DNA of 19,851 bases from contig CAJMPJ010000057.1 in the NCBI GenBank assembly GCA_905215155.1, positions 1-19,851 on the forward strand. Reading direction: 5' to 3'. Of this stretch, positions 1-8,626 are shown piece after piece (the stretch's first letter is position 1; every line of letters begins with the position of its first letter). Both the position numbers and the translations under genes were made by a program. The notes beneath the pieces are model-generated. The model was not told where the DNA came from. It ran no database searches and saw only the letters and a list, made by a program, of their open reading frames with translations. Origin of the DNA: an uncultured bacterium. GTDB taxonomy: Bacteria; Bacillota; Clostridia; Lachnospirales; Lachnospiraceae.

Positions 1-169
1 CGTGGAAACCGGAACCACCTTAAAAGAAAATGGTCTTACAGTTTTAGAGGAAATTTGTCCTCTTTCCGCCCGTATGGTCGTAAACCAGGTGAGTATGAAA
101 CGGGAGAATGCCAGAATCACCAAGCTGATCCATGAGCTGAGAAATTTACTGCAGGAGGAAAACCAATGA
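1..169 (+). CDS. hisG: ATP phosphoribosyltransferase, C-terminal end (partial)
   Basis: The first 169 bases hold the last 55 codons of an open frame (first full codon at 2, TGA at 167-169) whose 5' part lies outside the window. The peptide begins [12 protein letters not shown] and continues with [12 protein letters not shown]. This resembles the end of the catalytic domain of HisG, the first enzyme of histidine synthesis, which joins ATP and PRPP. It stops soon after this motif, with no room for the extra regulatory domain of long HisG, so it looks like the short form that needs a HisZ partner. That partner would have to lie upstream, outside the window. The stop overlaps the hisD start in an ATGA, implying translational coupling. 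The identification rests on a short fragment plus the following his genes. Confidence 0.88.
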   Translation, partial: VETGTTLKENGLTVLEEICPLSARMVVNQVSMKRENARITKLIHELRNLLQEENQ

Positions 170-1467
170 GAATTGTTCCCTTAGACGAAGCTTCCAAACA
201 AAATATTCTTGCTGATCTATTAAAGCGGGACCCCAATCAATACTCCGCTTACGCGGATACCGTTCAGGAAATCGTAGATACGGTAAAAAAGGACCGTGAT
301 AAAGCCGTATTTCAGTATACAAAACAATTTGACAAAGCGGATATTGATGCAGCGAATATCCGGGTGACGGAACAGGAGATCGAGGAAGCACGTAAGGAAG
401 TAAATCCTGAACTTTTGGCAGTTATGAAAAAATCCATGAAAAACATCCGGGAATTTCATGAAAAGCAAAGGCAGTACAGCTGGTTTGACAGTAAGCCCAA
501 TGGTACGATTCTTGGACAGAAAGTTACTGCGTTGGAACGTGCAGGAGTCTATGTTCCAGGCGGCAAGGCCGCTTATCCCTCATCTGTTCTCATGAATATC
601 ATTCCGGCAGAAGTGGCTGGTGTAAACCGTATTGTTATGGTAACCCCGCCTGGAAGGGATGGAAAAGTCAATCCGGTAACGCTGACGGCGGCATATTTAG
701 CCGGCGTTACAGAAGTGTATAAGGTTGGCGGAGCACAGGCCATCGCTGCCCTGGCTTTTGGAACGGAATCCATCCCCAGAGTGGATAAAATCGTGGGGCC
801 GGGAAACATCTTTGTAGCCCTTGCCAAAAAAGCCGTTTACGGACATGTGAGCATTGACAGCATTGCGGGACCCAGTGAGATTCTGGTGCTTGCAGATGAA
901 AGTGCCAATCCCCGCTTTGTTGCTGCAGATCTTCTTTCCCAGGCGGAGCATGATGAGCTGGCTTCCGCTATATTAGTAACGACCAGCAGGGAACTGGCTG
1001 AAAAGGTTTCACTGGAAGCAGAAGCCTTTGCCAATGAACTGTCCCGCTCTGAAATCATTAAAAAATCTCTGGATCATTATGGCTATATTCTGGTAGCAGA
1101 TTCCATGGAGGAAGCCATTGCCGCAGTCAATGAGATCGCACCGGAGCATTTAGAGATCGTTACAAAGAATCCGTTTGAAGACATGACAAAAATCCGTCAT
1201 GCCGGAGCCATTTTTATTGGAGAGTACAGCTCAGAGCCTTTGGGAGACTATTTTGCAGGACCAAACCATGTGCTTCCGACCAACGGGACCGCCCGGTTCT
1301 TCTCCCCATTAAGCGTGGATGATTTTATCAAAAAGTCAAGTATCGTATTCTATTCTAAGGAAGCACTGAAAGAGGTTCACAAAGACATTGAAGCCTTTGC
1401 AAATGCAGAATATCTGACAGCACATGCAAATTCGGTCAAGGTCCGGTTTGAGAAGGAAGAATCTTAG
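166..1467 (+). CDS. hisD: Histidinol dehydrogenase
   Basis: This 433-residue protein has the usual length for HisD, the zinc enzyme that oxidises L-histidinol to L-histidine in two NAD-dependent steps. The residues expected from family knowledge are present: zinc ligands Q259 and H262 in SQAEHDEL, D361 in GDYFAGPNH and H420 in TAHANS, and the catalytic pair E327-H328 in APEHLE. The glycine-rich [12 protein letters not shown] segment (211-222) is also typical. The start follows AGGAGG at 153-158 and overlaps the hisG stop by 4 bp. The next gene, hisB, starts 22 bp after its stop. No truncation or odd residue is seen. Confidence 0.98.
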   Translation: MRIVPLDEASKQNILADLLKRDPNQYSAYADTVQEIVDTVKKDRDKAVFQYTKQFDKADIDAANIRVTEQEIEEARKEVNPELLAVMKKSMKNIREFHEKQRQYSWFDSKPNGTILGQKVTALERAGVYVPGGKAAYPSSVLMNIIPAEVAGVNRIVMVTPPGRDGKVNPVTLTAAYLAGVTEVYKVGGAQAIAALAFGTESIPRVDKIVGPGNIFVALAKKAVYGHVSIDSIAGPSEILVLADESANPRFVAADLLSQAEHDELASAILVTTSRELAEKVSLEAEAFANELSRSEIIKKSLDHYGYILVADSMEEAIAAVNEIAPEHLEIVTKNPFEDMTKIRHAGAIFIGEYSSEPLGDYFAGPNHVLPTNGTARFFSPLSVDDFIKKSSIVFYSKEALKEVHKDIEAFANAEYLTAHANSVKVRFEKEES

Positions 1468-1489
1468 GAGAAAGGGAGAAGAGTGGAAT

Positions 1490-2077
1490 ATGGGACGGAG
1501 CTGTAATATTTCAAGGGTGACCCGGGAAACCGATATTAAGATGAATTTTGACCTTGATGGCAGCGGGAAAGCGGAAATTAAAACCGGCATCGGTTTTTTT
1601 GACCATATGTTAAACAGCTTTGCACGCCATGGCTTTTTTGATCTGGATGTGGTCGTAAAGGGAGATTTGGAAGTGGATACCCATCATACCATAGAGGATA
1701 CAGGAATCGTTCTTGGGTCTGCCATTAAAAAAGCGCTTGGGGATAAAACCTCCATCAAACGGTACGGAAGCATGATACTTCCAATGGATGAGACATTGGT
1801 TCTTTGCGCCGTTGATCTGTCCGGACGACCTTATTTCCGTTTTGATGCACCGTTTACCGCAGAACGGGTAGGGGATTTTGAGACTGAGATGGTAAAAGAG
1901 TTTTTTTATGCCGTTTCCTGTGCAAGTGAGATGAATCTGCATATAAGAAAGCTGGATGGAGAGAATAACCATCATATCATAGAAGGGATTTTTAAGGCCT
2001 TTGCAAAGGCACTTGATGAAGCCACCATGCTGGACGGAAGAATTAACGGCGTTTTATCTACAAAAGGTACACTATAA
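1490..2077 (+). CDS. hisB: Imidazoleglycerol-phosphate dehydratase
   Basis: This encodes a 195-residue monofunctional IGP dehydratase, which removes water from imidazole-glycerol phosphate to give imidazole-acetol phosphate. Metal-binding motifs of the family are visible: DHML at 38-41, HHTIED at 65-70 and NHHIIE at 160-165. An in-frame ATG exists at 1424 inside hisD, but ATG 1490 is preferred. It follows a purine-rich ribosome-binding stretch just after the hisD stop (1468-1484), and MGRSCNISRVT is a normal N-terminus for the family. No histidinol phosphatase domain is fused, unlike enterobacterial HisB. hisA follows after 12 bp. Confidence 0.97.
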   Translation: MGRSCNISRVTRETDIKMNFDLDGSGKAEIKTGIGFFDHMLNSFARHGFFDLDVVVKGDLEVDTHHTIEDTGIVLGSAIKKALGDKTSIKRYGSMILPMDETLVLCAVDLSGRPYFRFDAPFTAERVGDFETEMVKEFFYAVSCASEMNLHIRKLDGENNHHIIEGIFKAFAKALDEATMLDGRINGVLSTKGTL

Positions 2078-2089
2078 AGGAGAATCCAT

Positions 2090-2851
2090 ATGCAGCTATA
2101 TCCAGCCATTGATTTAAAAAACGGGCAGTGCGTCCGTTTAAAACAGGGAGCCTTTAAAGAAATTACAGTTTATTCGGATAAACCGGAAGAGATTGCAGTA
2201 AAGTGGCAGTCCAAGGGTGCTTCCTACCTCCATCTGGTAGATTTAGACGGTGCCTTGGCCGGACATTCCGTCAATGAAGCCGTGATTAAAAAGATCGTGG
2301 ATACTGTTTCGATCCCCATAGAAATCGGCGGCGGCCTCCGAAGTGAAGAAGCCATAGAAGCCATGCTTGCACTGGGGATTGCCCGCGTCATTATTGGAAC
2401 AAAAGCGGCTGAGCATCCGGAATTTATCCGGGATATGGTGAATAAGTTTGGACAGGAACGCTTGGTCGCCGGGATTGATGCGAAGAACGGAATGGTGGCA
2501 GTCGAAGGATGGGAAAAGTTCAGTGATGTTTCGGCCTCTGAGCTTGTAAACCAAATGAAAGAATACGGAATCAGACATGTGGTATATACGGATATTGCCA
2601 GAGACGGCATGCTGTCCGGGCCAAATGTGGAATATACAAAAAAACTGACGGAAGAAACGGGACTGGATATCATCGCTTCCGGGGGGATGTCTTCCATGGA
2701 AGATTTAAGAGAACTTTACAATGCAGGCATACATGGTGCAATTATCGGAAAGGCATTGTATGAGAACCGGATTGATTTAAAAGAAGCCATTGATGCTTTT
2801 GAAAGAGAAGACCATCAGGGGAGGAAAAGTGGATGGAGTGCAAAAAACTGA
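2090..2851 (+). CDS. hisA: ProFAR isomerase (HisA)
   Basis: This 253-residue (beta/alpha)8 barrel is the isomerase converting ProFAR to PRFAR. The two aspartates expected for catalysis are present: D8 in PAIDLKNGQ and D130 in AGIDAKNG. The phosphate-binding segments IEIGGGLR (78-84) and IIASGGMSS (194-202) are intact. The start follows AAAGGAG at 2076-2082. The C-terminal tail is slightly long and overlaps the start of the next gene by 19 bp. In many genomes hisH lies between hisB and hisA; here only 12 bp separate them. It is distinguished from HisF by the LYPAIDLK N-terminus. Confidence 0.96.
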   Translation: MQLYPAIDLKNGQCVRLKQGAFKEITVYSDKPEEIAVKWQSKGASYLHLVDLDGALAGHSVNEAVIKKIVDTVSIPIEIGGGLRSEEAIEAMLALGIARVIIGTKAAEHPEFIRDMVNKFGQERLVAGIDAKNGMVAVEGWEKFSDVSASELVNQMKEYGIRHVVYTDIARDGMLSGPNVEYTKKLTEETGLDIIASGGMSSMEDLRELYNAGIHGAIIGKALYENRIDLKEAIDAFEREDHQGRKSGWSAKN

Positions 2852-4119
2852 TTGCAGGTTTCGGCATAAAAAATGGCCGGGCAGTCAAACTGAATCATAT
2901 ACAGACCTGTTATGAGGAGGATTTGCTGACCCTTGCCCGCTATTTCGGAGACAGCGGAGCCGATGAGCTTTTTCTTTATGATTTATCAGAAACAGAAGAA
3001 GATCATGAAAAAACCATCGGCCTCATGAAGGAGGTTGCAAGGCTCTCCGATATTCCGGTCATCGCAGGAGGCAGAGTGAAGCGGCTGGAGGATGTGAAAA
3101 AATATTTGTATGCAGGATCAAAGGCCGCCTTTTTAGATGCAGGGATCGAAGAAAATGTGGATTTGCTGAAGGAAGCGGCAGACCGGTTTGGAGACGATAA
3201 GATTTATGCATATCTGCCGGATGCTTCTTATCTTAACCGGGCCGCAGAATATGCCCAGTTAGGTGCTTCCGTTATGATATTGGGCGACCCTAAGATCACC
3301 GGGGACACTCTTCGTGCAGTTTCTGACTGTGAGGAACATTTTCTTCTCACCGGCTCCAGCGAAGATCGGACGATTATGGCTGCTTCTCTTAACATCAATC
3401 AAGTGGAGGGCTTTGTGACTGCATTTGAACCGGGGTGTGTCTGCATGGATGTAAAACAGGAGTTAAAATCTCAGGGAATTCAGGTGGATACCTTTGAGAG
3501 CTCCATAGCATTTGATCAGTTCAAATTAAATTCCGATGGATTGATTCCGGTAATCACCCAGGATTACCGGACCAGAGAAGTGCTGATGCTGGCCTATATG
3601 AATAGAGAGGCATTTCATGAAACCTTGAGGACCGGCTGCATGACCTATTACAGCCGAAGCCGCCAAAGTCTTTGGAAAAAGGGAGAAACCTCCGGCCACT
3701 ACCAGTATGTAAAATCATTATCCCTGGACTGTGATAATGATACCCTGCTTGCAAAGGTCAATCAAATTGGTGCAGCCTGCCATACAGGAAAAAGAAGCTG
3801 TTTTTATCAGAATCTTGTGCAAAAGGAATACCAGGATTCCAACCCTCTCAAAGTTTTTGAAGAAGTGTTACAGGTAATTCTTGACCGTAAGGTAAATCCC
3901 AAAGAAGGTTCCTATACCAATTACCTGTTTGATAAGGGAATGGATAAGATTCTCAAAAAACTGGGAGAAGAAGCTACTGAAATCATCATCGCTGCCAAAA
4001 ATCCAAACCCGGAAGAAGTCAAATACGAAATCTCAGATTTTCTTTATCACATGATGGTTTTGATGGCACAAAAAGGAGTGACCTGGGAGGATATTACCAG
4101 AGAACTGGCAAACCGTTAA
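2833..4119 (+). CDS. hisIE: HisIE with a degenerate HisF/HisA-like barrel at its N-terminus
   Basis: This 428-residue protein has three parts. Residues 1 to about 215 resemble HisF/His[17 protein letters not shown] aligns by eye with the HisF N-terminus, and IPVIAGG (74-80) is a barrel strand and loop. However, the catalytic aspartate of HisF strand 1 is G11, and the strand 5 AIDAKR motif is replaced by YAYLPDAS. Residues about 225-330 are phosphoribosyl-AMP cyclohydrolase (HisI), with DCDND at 299-303 and metal cysteines C300, C316 and C323. Residues about 340-428 are phosphoribosyl-ATP pyrophosphatase (HisE), with GEEATE at 378-383 and EISDFLYH at 399-406. The C-terminal half should catalyse steps 2 and 3 of the pathway. 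The N-terminal part is probably non-catalytic, a scaffold or assembly domain. The start follows AGGGGAGG at 2817-2824, inside hisA. I recall long HisIE forms of this kind in Lachnospiraceae. Confidence 0.93.
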   Translation: MECKKLIAGFGIKNGRAVKLNHIQTCYEEDLLTLARYFGDSGADELFLYDLSETEEDHEKTIGLMKEVARLSDIPVIAGGRVKRLEDVKKYLYAGSKAAFLDAGIEENVDLLKEAADRFGDDKIYAYLPDASYLNRAAEYAQLGASVMILGDPKITGDTLRAVSDCEEHFLLTGSSEDRTIMAASLNINQVEGFVTAFEPGCVCMDVKQELKSQGIQVDTFESSIAFDQFKLNSDGLIPVITQDYRTREVLMLAYMNREAFHETLRTGCMTYYSRSRQSLWKKGETSGHYQYVKSLSLDCDNDTLLAKVNQIGAACHTGKRSCFYQNLVQKEYQDSNPLKVFEEVLQVILDRKVNPKEGSYTNYLFDKGMDKILKKLGEEATEIIIAAKNPNPEEVKYEISDFLYHMMVLMAQKGVTWEDITRELANR

Positions 4120-4127
4120 ACAGACAT

Positions 4128-4163
4128 AAAAAGCCGGAGGACGAAGTACGTTCCGGCTTTTTT
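4128..4163 (+). terminator. Intrinsic terminator of the his operon
   Basis: A 10-bp perfect stem, AAAAGCCGGA (4129-4138) against TCCGGCTTTT (4152-4161), is followed by a T run ending at 4163. It starts 9 bases after the hisIE stop, so it marks the end of the histidine operon. Confidence 0.88.
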
Positions 4164-4198
4164 GATGGTATGGAAGGGAAAAGACCGATGCAGGAGCG

Positions 4199-4227
4199 TA
4201 GACAGTGTAAAGCCTCTATGGTATAAT
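4199..4227 (+). promoter_or_regulatory. Sigma-A type promoter of pepT
   Basis: TAGACA (4199-4204) and a perfect TATAAT (4222-4227) are separated by 17 bp. The predicted start is near 4234, about 35 bases before the pepT ATG. It lies directly after the his terminator, so pepT is an independent unit. Confidence 0.75.
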
Positions 4228-4268
4228 AAAGCAATCACAAAATCATTGAAGAAAAAGAGGCGATCATT

Positions 4269-5495
4269 ATGTCAGAAGTATTGAATCATTTTTTTAAGTA
4301 TATATCCTTTGATACACAGTCAAAAGATGAAGTGGAAGCAGTTCCAAGTACGGAAAAGCAGCGGTTATTGGCCCAGGAACTGGCAGCAGAGCTTCGTGCC
4401 ATGAAAGCAGAGGATGTGGTGGTTGACGAACACAGCTATGTTTATGCCACCATCCCTGCTACCGTTGAAAAATCCATTCCAGTCCTTGGATTTATTTCCC
4501 ATATGGATACGTCTCCTGCCTATTCCGGCGCGGGAGTGAAGCCTCAGATTGTAAAGAATTATGACGGAAGCGATATCCTCATGAATCAGGAAACAGGTCT
4601 GACCATGAAGGTCAGTGATTTTCCGGACTTATTAAAATACAAAGGCCAGGATATCATTACCACCGACGGAACCACTCTCCTGGGTGCGGATGATAAAGCA
4701 GGTGTTGCTGAGATTATGACTATGGCAGAGTATCTTTTATCTCATCCGGAGATACCTCACGGAACCATCCGTATCGGCTTTACTCCGGATGAAGAAGTGG
4801 GAAGAGGTGCTGATTTCTTTGATGTAAAGGGATTCAATGCGGATGTGGCTTATACGGTTGACGGCGGCGGCTTGGGTGAGTTGGAATATGAGAATTTCAA
4901 TGCCGCTTCTGCAAAAGTCCGGATCAACGGAACAAGCATCCATCCGGGGTCTTCCAAAGGGAAGATGAAGAATGCTCTGCTGATCGCCATGGAATTTCAC
5001 AATATGCTGCCTGTATTTGAAAATCCTATGTATACAGAAGGGTATGAAGGCTTTTTCCATTTGGATTCCATGGCTGGAACCGTGGAACAGGCCCGCATGG
5101 ATTATATCATCCGTGACCACAGTAAGGTGAAATTTGAAGAAAAGAAAGCACTCATCAAACGGGTGGAGGAATATTTGAACAGCCGTTATGGTGCCGGCAC
5201 CGTAGAACTTTCGTTAAAAGACAGCTACTATAACATGAAAGAAAAAATTGAGCCGCATATGTACCTGATCGACATTGCAAAATCCGCCATGGAAGAACTG
5301 GGAATCGAGCCTCAGGTCACACCGATCCGCGGAGGAACAGACGGCGCCCGCTTGTCTTATATGGGGCTGCCCTGTCCGAACCTGTGTACCGGCGGTTATA
5401 ATTTCCACGGTAAATTTGAATTTATTCCGGTTCAGTCAATGGAAAAAGTCGTAGAGCTGCTTCTTAAAATCGTAGAGAAATTTACAGTAAGATAA
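4269..5495 (+). CDS. pepT: Peptidase T (tripeptide aminopeptidase)
   Basis: This 408-residue M20-family zinc aminopeptidase removes the N-terminal residue of tripeptides in the cytoplasm. Its length equals that of the enterobacterial PepT. Metal and catalytic motifs are visible: H78 and D80 in ISHMDTSP, D141 in GADDKAG, E175-E176 in TPDEEVG, D198 in TVDGGG, and the C-terminal [11 protein letters not shown] histidine. The RIGGTD-like motif appears as [12 protein letters not shown]. The start follows AGAGG (4256-4260). It is monocistronic, with its own promoter and terminator, and is likely a housekeeping peptide-utilisation gene. Confidence 0.97.
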   Translation: MSEVLNHFFKYISFDTQSKDEVEAVPSTEKQRLLAQELAAELRAMKAEDVVVDEHSYVYATIPATVEKSIPVLGFISHMDTSPAYSGAGVKPQIVKNYDGSDILMNQETGLTMKVSDFPDLLKYKGQDIITTDGTTLLGADDKAGVAEIMTMAEYLLSHPEIPHGTIRIGFTPDEEVGRGADFFDVKGFNADVAYTVDGGGLGELEYENFNAASAKVRINGTSIHPGSSKGKMKNALLIAMEFHNMLPVFENPMYTEGYEGFFHLDSMAGTVEQARMDYIIRDHSKVKFEEKKALIKRVEEYLNSRYGAGTVELSLKDSYYNMKEKIEPHMYLIDIAKSAMEELGIEPQVTPIRGGTDGARLSYMGLPCPNLCTGGYNFHGKFEFIPVQSMEKVVELLLKIVEKFTVR

Positions 5496-5503
5496 AAAGT
5501 ACA

Positions 5504-5566
5504 AAGCAAAATTGCTGCAATACAAATGGACAAGAACCTCCAGATGTATTGCAGCAATTTTGTTTA
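5504..5566. terminator. Long bidirectional hairpin terminator between pepT and the convergent ABC gene
   Basis: The arms 5507-5524 and 5545-5562 are perfectly complementary over 18 bp (core ATTGCTGCAATACA), extended by 3 further pairs including one G-U, with a 20-base loop. A T-rich tract follows on the plus strand and an A-rich tract precedes it, so it can stop transcription from both sides. It lies 8 bases after the pepT stop and just past the stop of the minus-strand gene at 5573. Confidence 0.85.
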
Positions 5567-5572
5567 TTTGAT

Positions 5573-6577
5573 TTATTCTAAGATCTGGGAGGATAATGTA
5601 CTGCCTTTACGCAGTTCCTGTCTTGCATTCTGTATGAGAGAATCCATTTTTTCAAGCTTATCGAGCAGTTCTTTTTCTTCCTTTGTTGTTTCAATTACTT
5701 TGCTGATCCCGCCGTTTTTGATGACGATCCGTTTATCCGCCATAAGGGCCAGGAGGGGATCATGGGTCGCCATGAGTACGATTTTATCGGAAGATACCAA
5801 AAGATCCAGTGCCTTTTTCCGGTCGATCCCTGCATTTTCAATCTCATCAATCAACACGATGGGAGAGGAACTTAAGATCGCAGTATCCGCAATCATAAGG
5901 GCTCTTGACTGACCGCCGCTTAAGCTGGTAACAGGAGTGGTCAAATCAAACTTTTCTCCGGCCAGATGGTTGGCTGCTTTAATGATCTTTTCGATGACGG
6001 ACTGCGGGTCCTCCACCATACGGCTGACTGCGTGCATGTTCAAAAAATCATACACGGTAAGATCCATCACAAAATTCATATTCTGAGAAAGCTGTGCCAC
6101 CAGACGGTTATTGGAGGAAAAACGCCATTTATTGTCCGGTGTCTCTCCGTTGATCAAAATGCTTCTTCCGGTTGGTGTATCATTCTGGGCTGCCCATTCA
6201 ATATCGGCAAGCAGACGGCTTTTTCCTGAACCTGTTGGGCCGACGATGGAAATGATCTGTGATGTATGCACCGTAAGTTCTGCAAACCCTTCCGGATTGC
6301 CAGATTTGTCATGACCGGCTAAAATCGTCATGGAAAGGACCTGGTTTTTCTTTTCCATTCCAAGAAAAGCCTGCATCTGTTCGATATAAACAGGAAAATC
6401 CGATAATAGTTTTTCTTTGTCAATGGCCTGGTCTTCCAGTTCTTCTATTGAAAAATGATCCAGGAATTCTTCAAATGTTTGTCCTTCATAGCCGGTGATG
6501 TCCAGTTTGTTCTGTTCAAAGTATGACAGAGCAAAGGGATATTCTTTTAATATTTGCTCCAGTGTCTGGTTTATCAT
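5573..6577 (-). CDS. ABC-type ATPase with an N-terminal DUF1858-like module
   Basis: This 334-residue protein has a complete ABC nucleotide-binding domain: Walker A GPTGSGKS (113-120), Q-loop near Q162-Q165, signature SLSGGQSRA (218-226), Walker B VLIDE with E245, and H-loop H272. It should hydrolyse ATP. Residues 1-72 form a separate helical module (TLEQILKEYPFALSYFEQN) resembling the DUF1858/ScdA-N type. The C-terminal 35 residues are charged and probably coiled. No membrane segment is present, and no permease gene lies in the cluster, so a classical importer is not demonstrated. It is the last gene of three; its ATG overlaps the stop of the GTPase gene by 4 bp. Substrate and role are unknown. 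Confidence 0.85.
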   Translation of the reverse strand: MINQTLEQILKEYPFALSYFEQNKLDITGYEGQTFEEFLDHFSIEELEDQAIDKEKLLSDFPVYIEQMQAFLGMEKKNQVLSMTILAGHDKSGNPEGFAELTVHTSQIISIVGPTGSGKSRLLADIEWAAQNDTPTGRSILINGETPDNKWRFSSNNRLVAQLSQNMNFVMDLTVYDFLNMHAVSRMVEDPQSVIEKIIKAANHLAGEKFDLTTPVTSLSGGQSRALMIADTAILSSSPIVLIDEIENAGIDRKKALDLLVSSDKIVLMATHDPLLALMADKRIVIKNGGISKVIETTKEEKELLDKLEKMDSLIQNARQELRKGSTLSSQILE

Positions 6578-7275
6578 GATTGATCAGCCCCCAAATCCAT
6601 CTTTTTAATATTACCCATCTGATACGCTTCCCCGATCCTGGTTTCTCCAAGACAATAGGAGCAAAGGGCAGAAGGCATGGGGAAGCGCAGCTTCATGCCC
6701 TGAACCGTTTGAATATCCTGGCTTTCATCGTATAAAAGAGTGCCAAGTTCATAGGCTCCCTGTCCCGTTAATCCATTGACATGCATGGTAACTGCGCGAG
6801 GATTGACAGAACTTACGCAGGAGGCAAAAACTTCACGTTCTGCCTGGGATACGATGTCGCCTTTGGTGATTACAACAAAGTCTGCGGATTTTAACATGGG
6901 ACCGATTTTTTTTGGTGTGTTGATGCCGGATAAATTATCAATCACACAAACCCCCTTAATGTCCTTTAAATAAGGAGAACAGCGGTTGCATAAACCGGCG
7001 GATTCCGTAATGAGCAGATCCAGCTTCTCCTGATTTCCCCAATTAACCACTTCTTCTATATTAGAGGCGAAGAAATGATCCGGACATAAAGCTCCTGACA
7101 AGCCTTTTTTTACGGGAATCCCGGCTTTTTCATAGGCCAGATCATCATCGGTATACAAACAGTCAAATTTTACAACTCCCACTTTTATGTTTCTTCTATT
7201 ATAAGAGGCAATGACTTTTAATATGATTGAGGTCTTCCCGGAGGAAGGAGGCCCCGAAAAAATGATCAGATTCAT
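6574..7275 (-). CDS. P-loop GTPase of the HypB/UreG/CobW type
   Basis: This 233-residue SIMIBI-class GTPase has a P-loop GPPSSGKTS (8-16), a conserved ITESAGLC segment (89-96) that matches the ENxG/ESxG region of HypB and UreG, and a TKGD base-recognition motif (137-140). Cysteines are arranged as C64, CNRC (96-99) and CSYC (205-208), which could bind a metal. By family knowledge these GTPases deliver nickel, cobalt or zinc, or activate cofactor enzymes; which applies here is unknown. It overlaps both neighbours by 4 bp (ATGA), so the three proteins are probably made in balanced amounts and act together. It is not one of the standard hydrogenase or urease accessory genes, since none of their partners is present. 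Confidence 0.82.
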   Translation of the reverse strand: MNLIIFSGPPSSGKTSIILKVIASYNRRNIKVGVVKFDCLYTDDDLAYEKAGIPVKKGLSGALCPDHFFASNIEEVVNWGNQEKLDLLITESAGLCNRCSPYLKDIKGVCVIDNLSGINTPKKIGPMLKSADFVVITKGDIVSQAEREVFASCVSSVNPRAVTMHVNGLTGQGAYELGTLLYDESQDIQTVQGMKLRFPMPSALCSYCLGETRIGEAYQMGNIKKMDLGADQS

Positions 7276-8525
7276 AAGATCTCCTTTTCTGCGGCATGAT
7301 AAAACGTTTGCTCAACAGTCTTTATCAGTTCGCCGATATCGTGATTGTGAATAAAGTCCCAGCCAAGCCACATGAAATTCTGGCCTTCCTTTAAATGATT
7401 GTCTACCAGTGGATTGGTGGAAGGGAATTTTCCGTTGGAGGAAAGTATCTCGCCCACTTCTTTGGAATAGAGGAAGTCTACAAAAGGCTTTACCTTGTCC
7501 CGGTTCTTTTTTCTGGCAAGAAGAAATATAGGGCTGATAATGGCACCTTCTTTCGGCCAAACAGGACGCATCGGGCCTTTTTCATCTGCCATGCTTGCAA
7601 AAAAGTAAGGTGTAACCGAAATTACCGGTACTTTGGCATCGCCTTTTGAGATATGGGATTTAACCATCTGAGCCGGATGCATGCTGCGGAGAAGGGATTT
7701 TCCCATTTTTTCCACTCCTTCTTCTCCATAATAACGGTAGATATGAAGGATAAATGCATTGAACATATCCAAGTCCTTCATTGGAAGGCTGATACTATTC
7801 TCAAATTCAGGCTTCATTAAGTCCGCCCAGCTTTCCGGCATGGGACGGTCACCAAGAGCGTTTATATTAACCATGAAAATGGCAGGGACCACACCGATGA
7901 TGGCATACTGGCCTTTGGGATCTTTTAAGGAAATGCGATCATTATCAAAATCAGGATTGATCTGATCCAAACCTGAAATATCCTCAAATTCACCGGCTTC
8001 CCCATAACGTCCCATCAGCCCTTTATCAAAAAAAAGATCAAATCCTGCGGACATATAAAGATCAGAAAGCAGATCGGCATTGCCATTTGCGGCAATCACA
8101 CGCTCTTTCACATCGTCAAGACCCAGGTTCGCAGATTTTAAGTCATAGTCTACCGTATAACCAAGGGTTTCCTTGTGTGCTTCCAGCCAGGATTCAAATT
8201 TTTCCATCAACGGAAGGCGTATGGGGCAGGGCAGTACTCCTTCAATGCGGATATCGCCTCCATTTTCCTTTTTCATAGGTGCGAGTCCGGCAGATGGATC
8301 CGGAGCTGCCTGTTCGATGGCTTCGGACAGTTTTTGCATAAAGGCTTCCTGATTGAGCTTTTTCATAGAAAGTGCCATTTCCAGAGTGACGGTTTTACCA
8401 AGTGTGCGGCGCATAACGGGATTGCTGAGGTTTTCAAAACCATTTGCAACGAAGAAATTAATAGTATCCGGATATTTTTCAGTGATATCATATATAGTAT
8501 CTGTAGCTTTTACATCGTTTTTCAT
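7272..8525 (-). CDS. Cytoplasmic substrate-binding-protein-like protein with N-terminal DUF1858-like domain
   Basis: This 417-residue protein has two parts. Residues about 5-72 resemble DUF1858 (TIYDITEKYPDTINFFVANG). Residues about 92-417 look like the type 2 periplasmic binding proteins of iron, anion or polyamine ABC importers, with features such as WADLMKPEF, an RKKNRDKVKPFVDFLYS helix and a late GKFPSTNP segment. The N-terminus is charged, with no hydrophobic signal sequence and no lipobox, so it probably stays in the cytoplasm, which is unusual for this fold. The start at 8525 follows AAGGAAAGGA. It is the first gene of the minus-strand trio and overlaps the GTPase gene by ATGA. The ligand is unknown. 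Confidence 0.83.
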   Translation of the reverse strand: MKNDVKATDTIYDITEKYPDTINFFVANGFENLSNPVMRRTLGKTVTLEMALSMKKLNQEAFMQKLSEAIEQAAPDPSAGLAPMKKENGGDIRIEGVLPCPIRLPLMEKFESWLEAHKETLGYTVDYDLKSANLGLDDVKERVIAANGNADLLSDLYMSAGFDLFFDKGLMGRYGEAGEFEDISGLDQINPDFDNDRISLKDPKGQYAIIGVVPAIFMVNINALGDRPMPESWADLMKPEFENSISLPMKDLDMFNAFILHIYRYYGEEGVEKMGKSLLRSMHPAQMVKSHISKGDAKVPVISVTPYFFASMADEKGPMRPVWPKEGAIISPIFLLARKKNRDKVKPFVDFLYSKEVGEILSSNGKFPSTNPLVDNHLKEGQNFMWLGWDFIHNHDIGELIKTVEQTFYHAAEKEIL

Positions 8526-8606
8526 AGTCTTATCCTTTCCTTTATTAAATGGTTATTTATACACTGCTTATTGTGAGTACTATCATATCATAATCGTTTT
8601 GTTTTG

Positions 8607-8626
8607 TTTGTTGTAAATACAACAAA
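8607..8626. repeat. Perfect 20-bp inverted repeat upstream of the SBP/GTPase/ABC trio
   Basis: TTTGTTGTA (8607-8615) and TACAACAAA (8618-8626) are perfect complements around a 2-base centre. The repeat lies 82 bases before the trio's start codon. It could be an operator for a dimeric repressor or, if transcribed, a short hairpin in the leader. Just downstream on the minus strand are two TATGAT hexamers (8592-8587 and 8587-8582) that could serve as -10 boxes, which would put the repeat over the -35 region. Confidence 0.6.

Noticed and set aside
1424..1489. Start of hisB at ATG 1424 inside hisD.
   Set aside because: It adds 22 basic residues with no family match; ATG 1490 has a purine-rich ribosome-binding stretch and gives the usual length.
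5526..5912. Plus-strand open frame of 128 codons.
   Set aside because: It is antisense to the C-terminal part of the ABC ATPase gene, includes the terminator hairpin, and its protein is low-complexity serine-rich with no family pattern.
5573..8525. Reading the minus-strand trio as a normal ABC importer for iron or molybdate.
   Set aside because: No permease gene is present, the binding protein has no signal peptide or lipobox, and a GTPase is not part of such importers.
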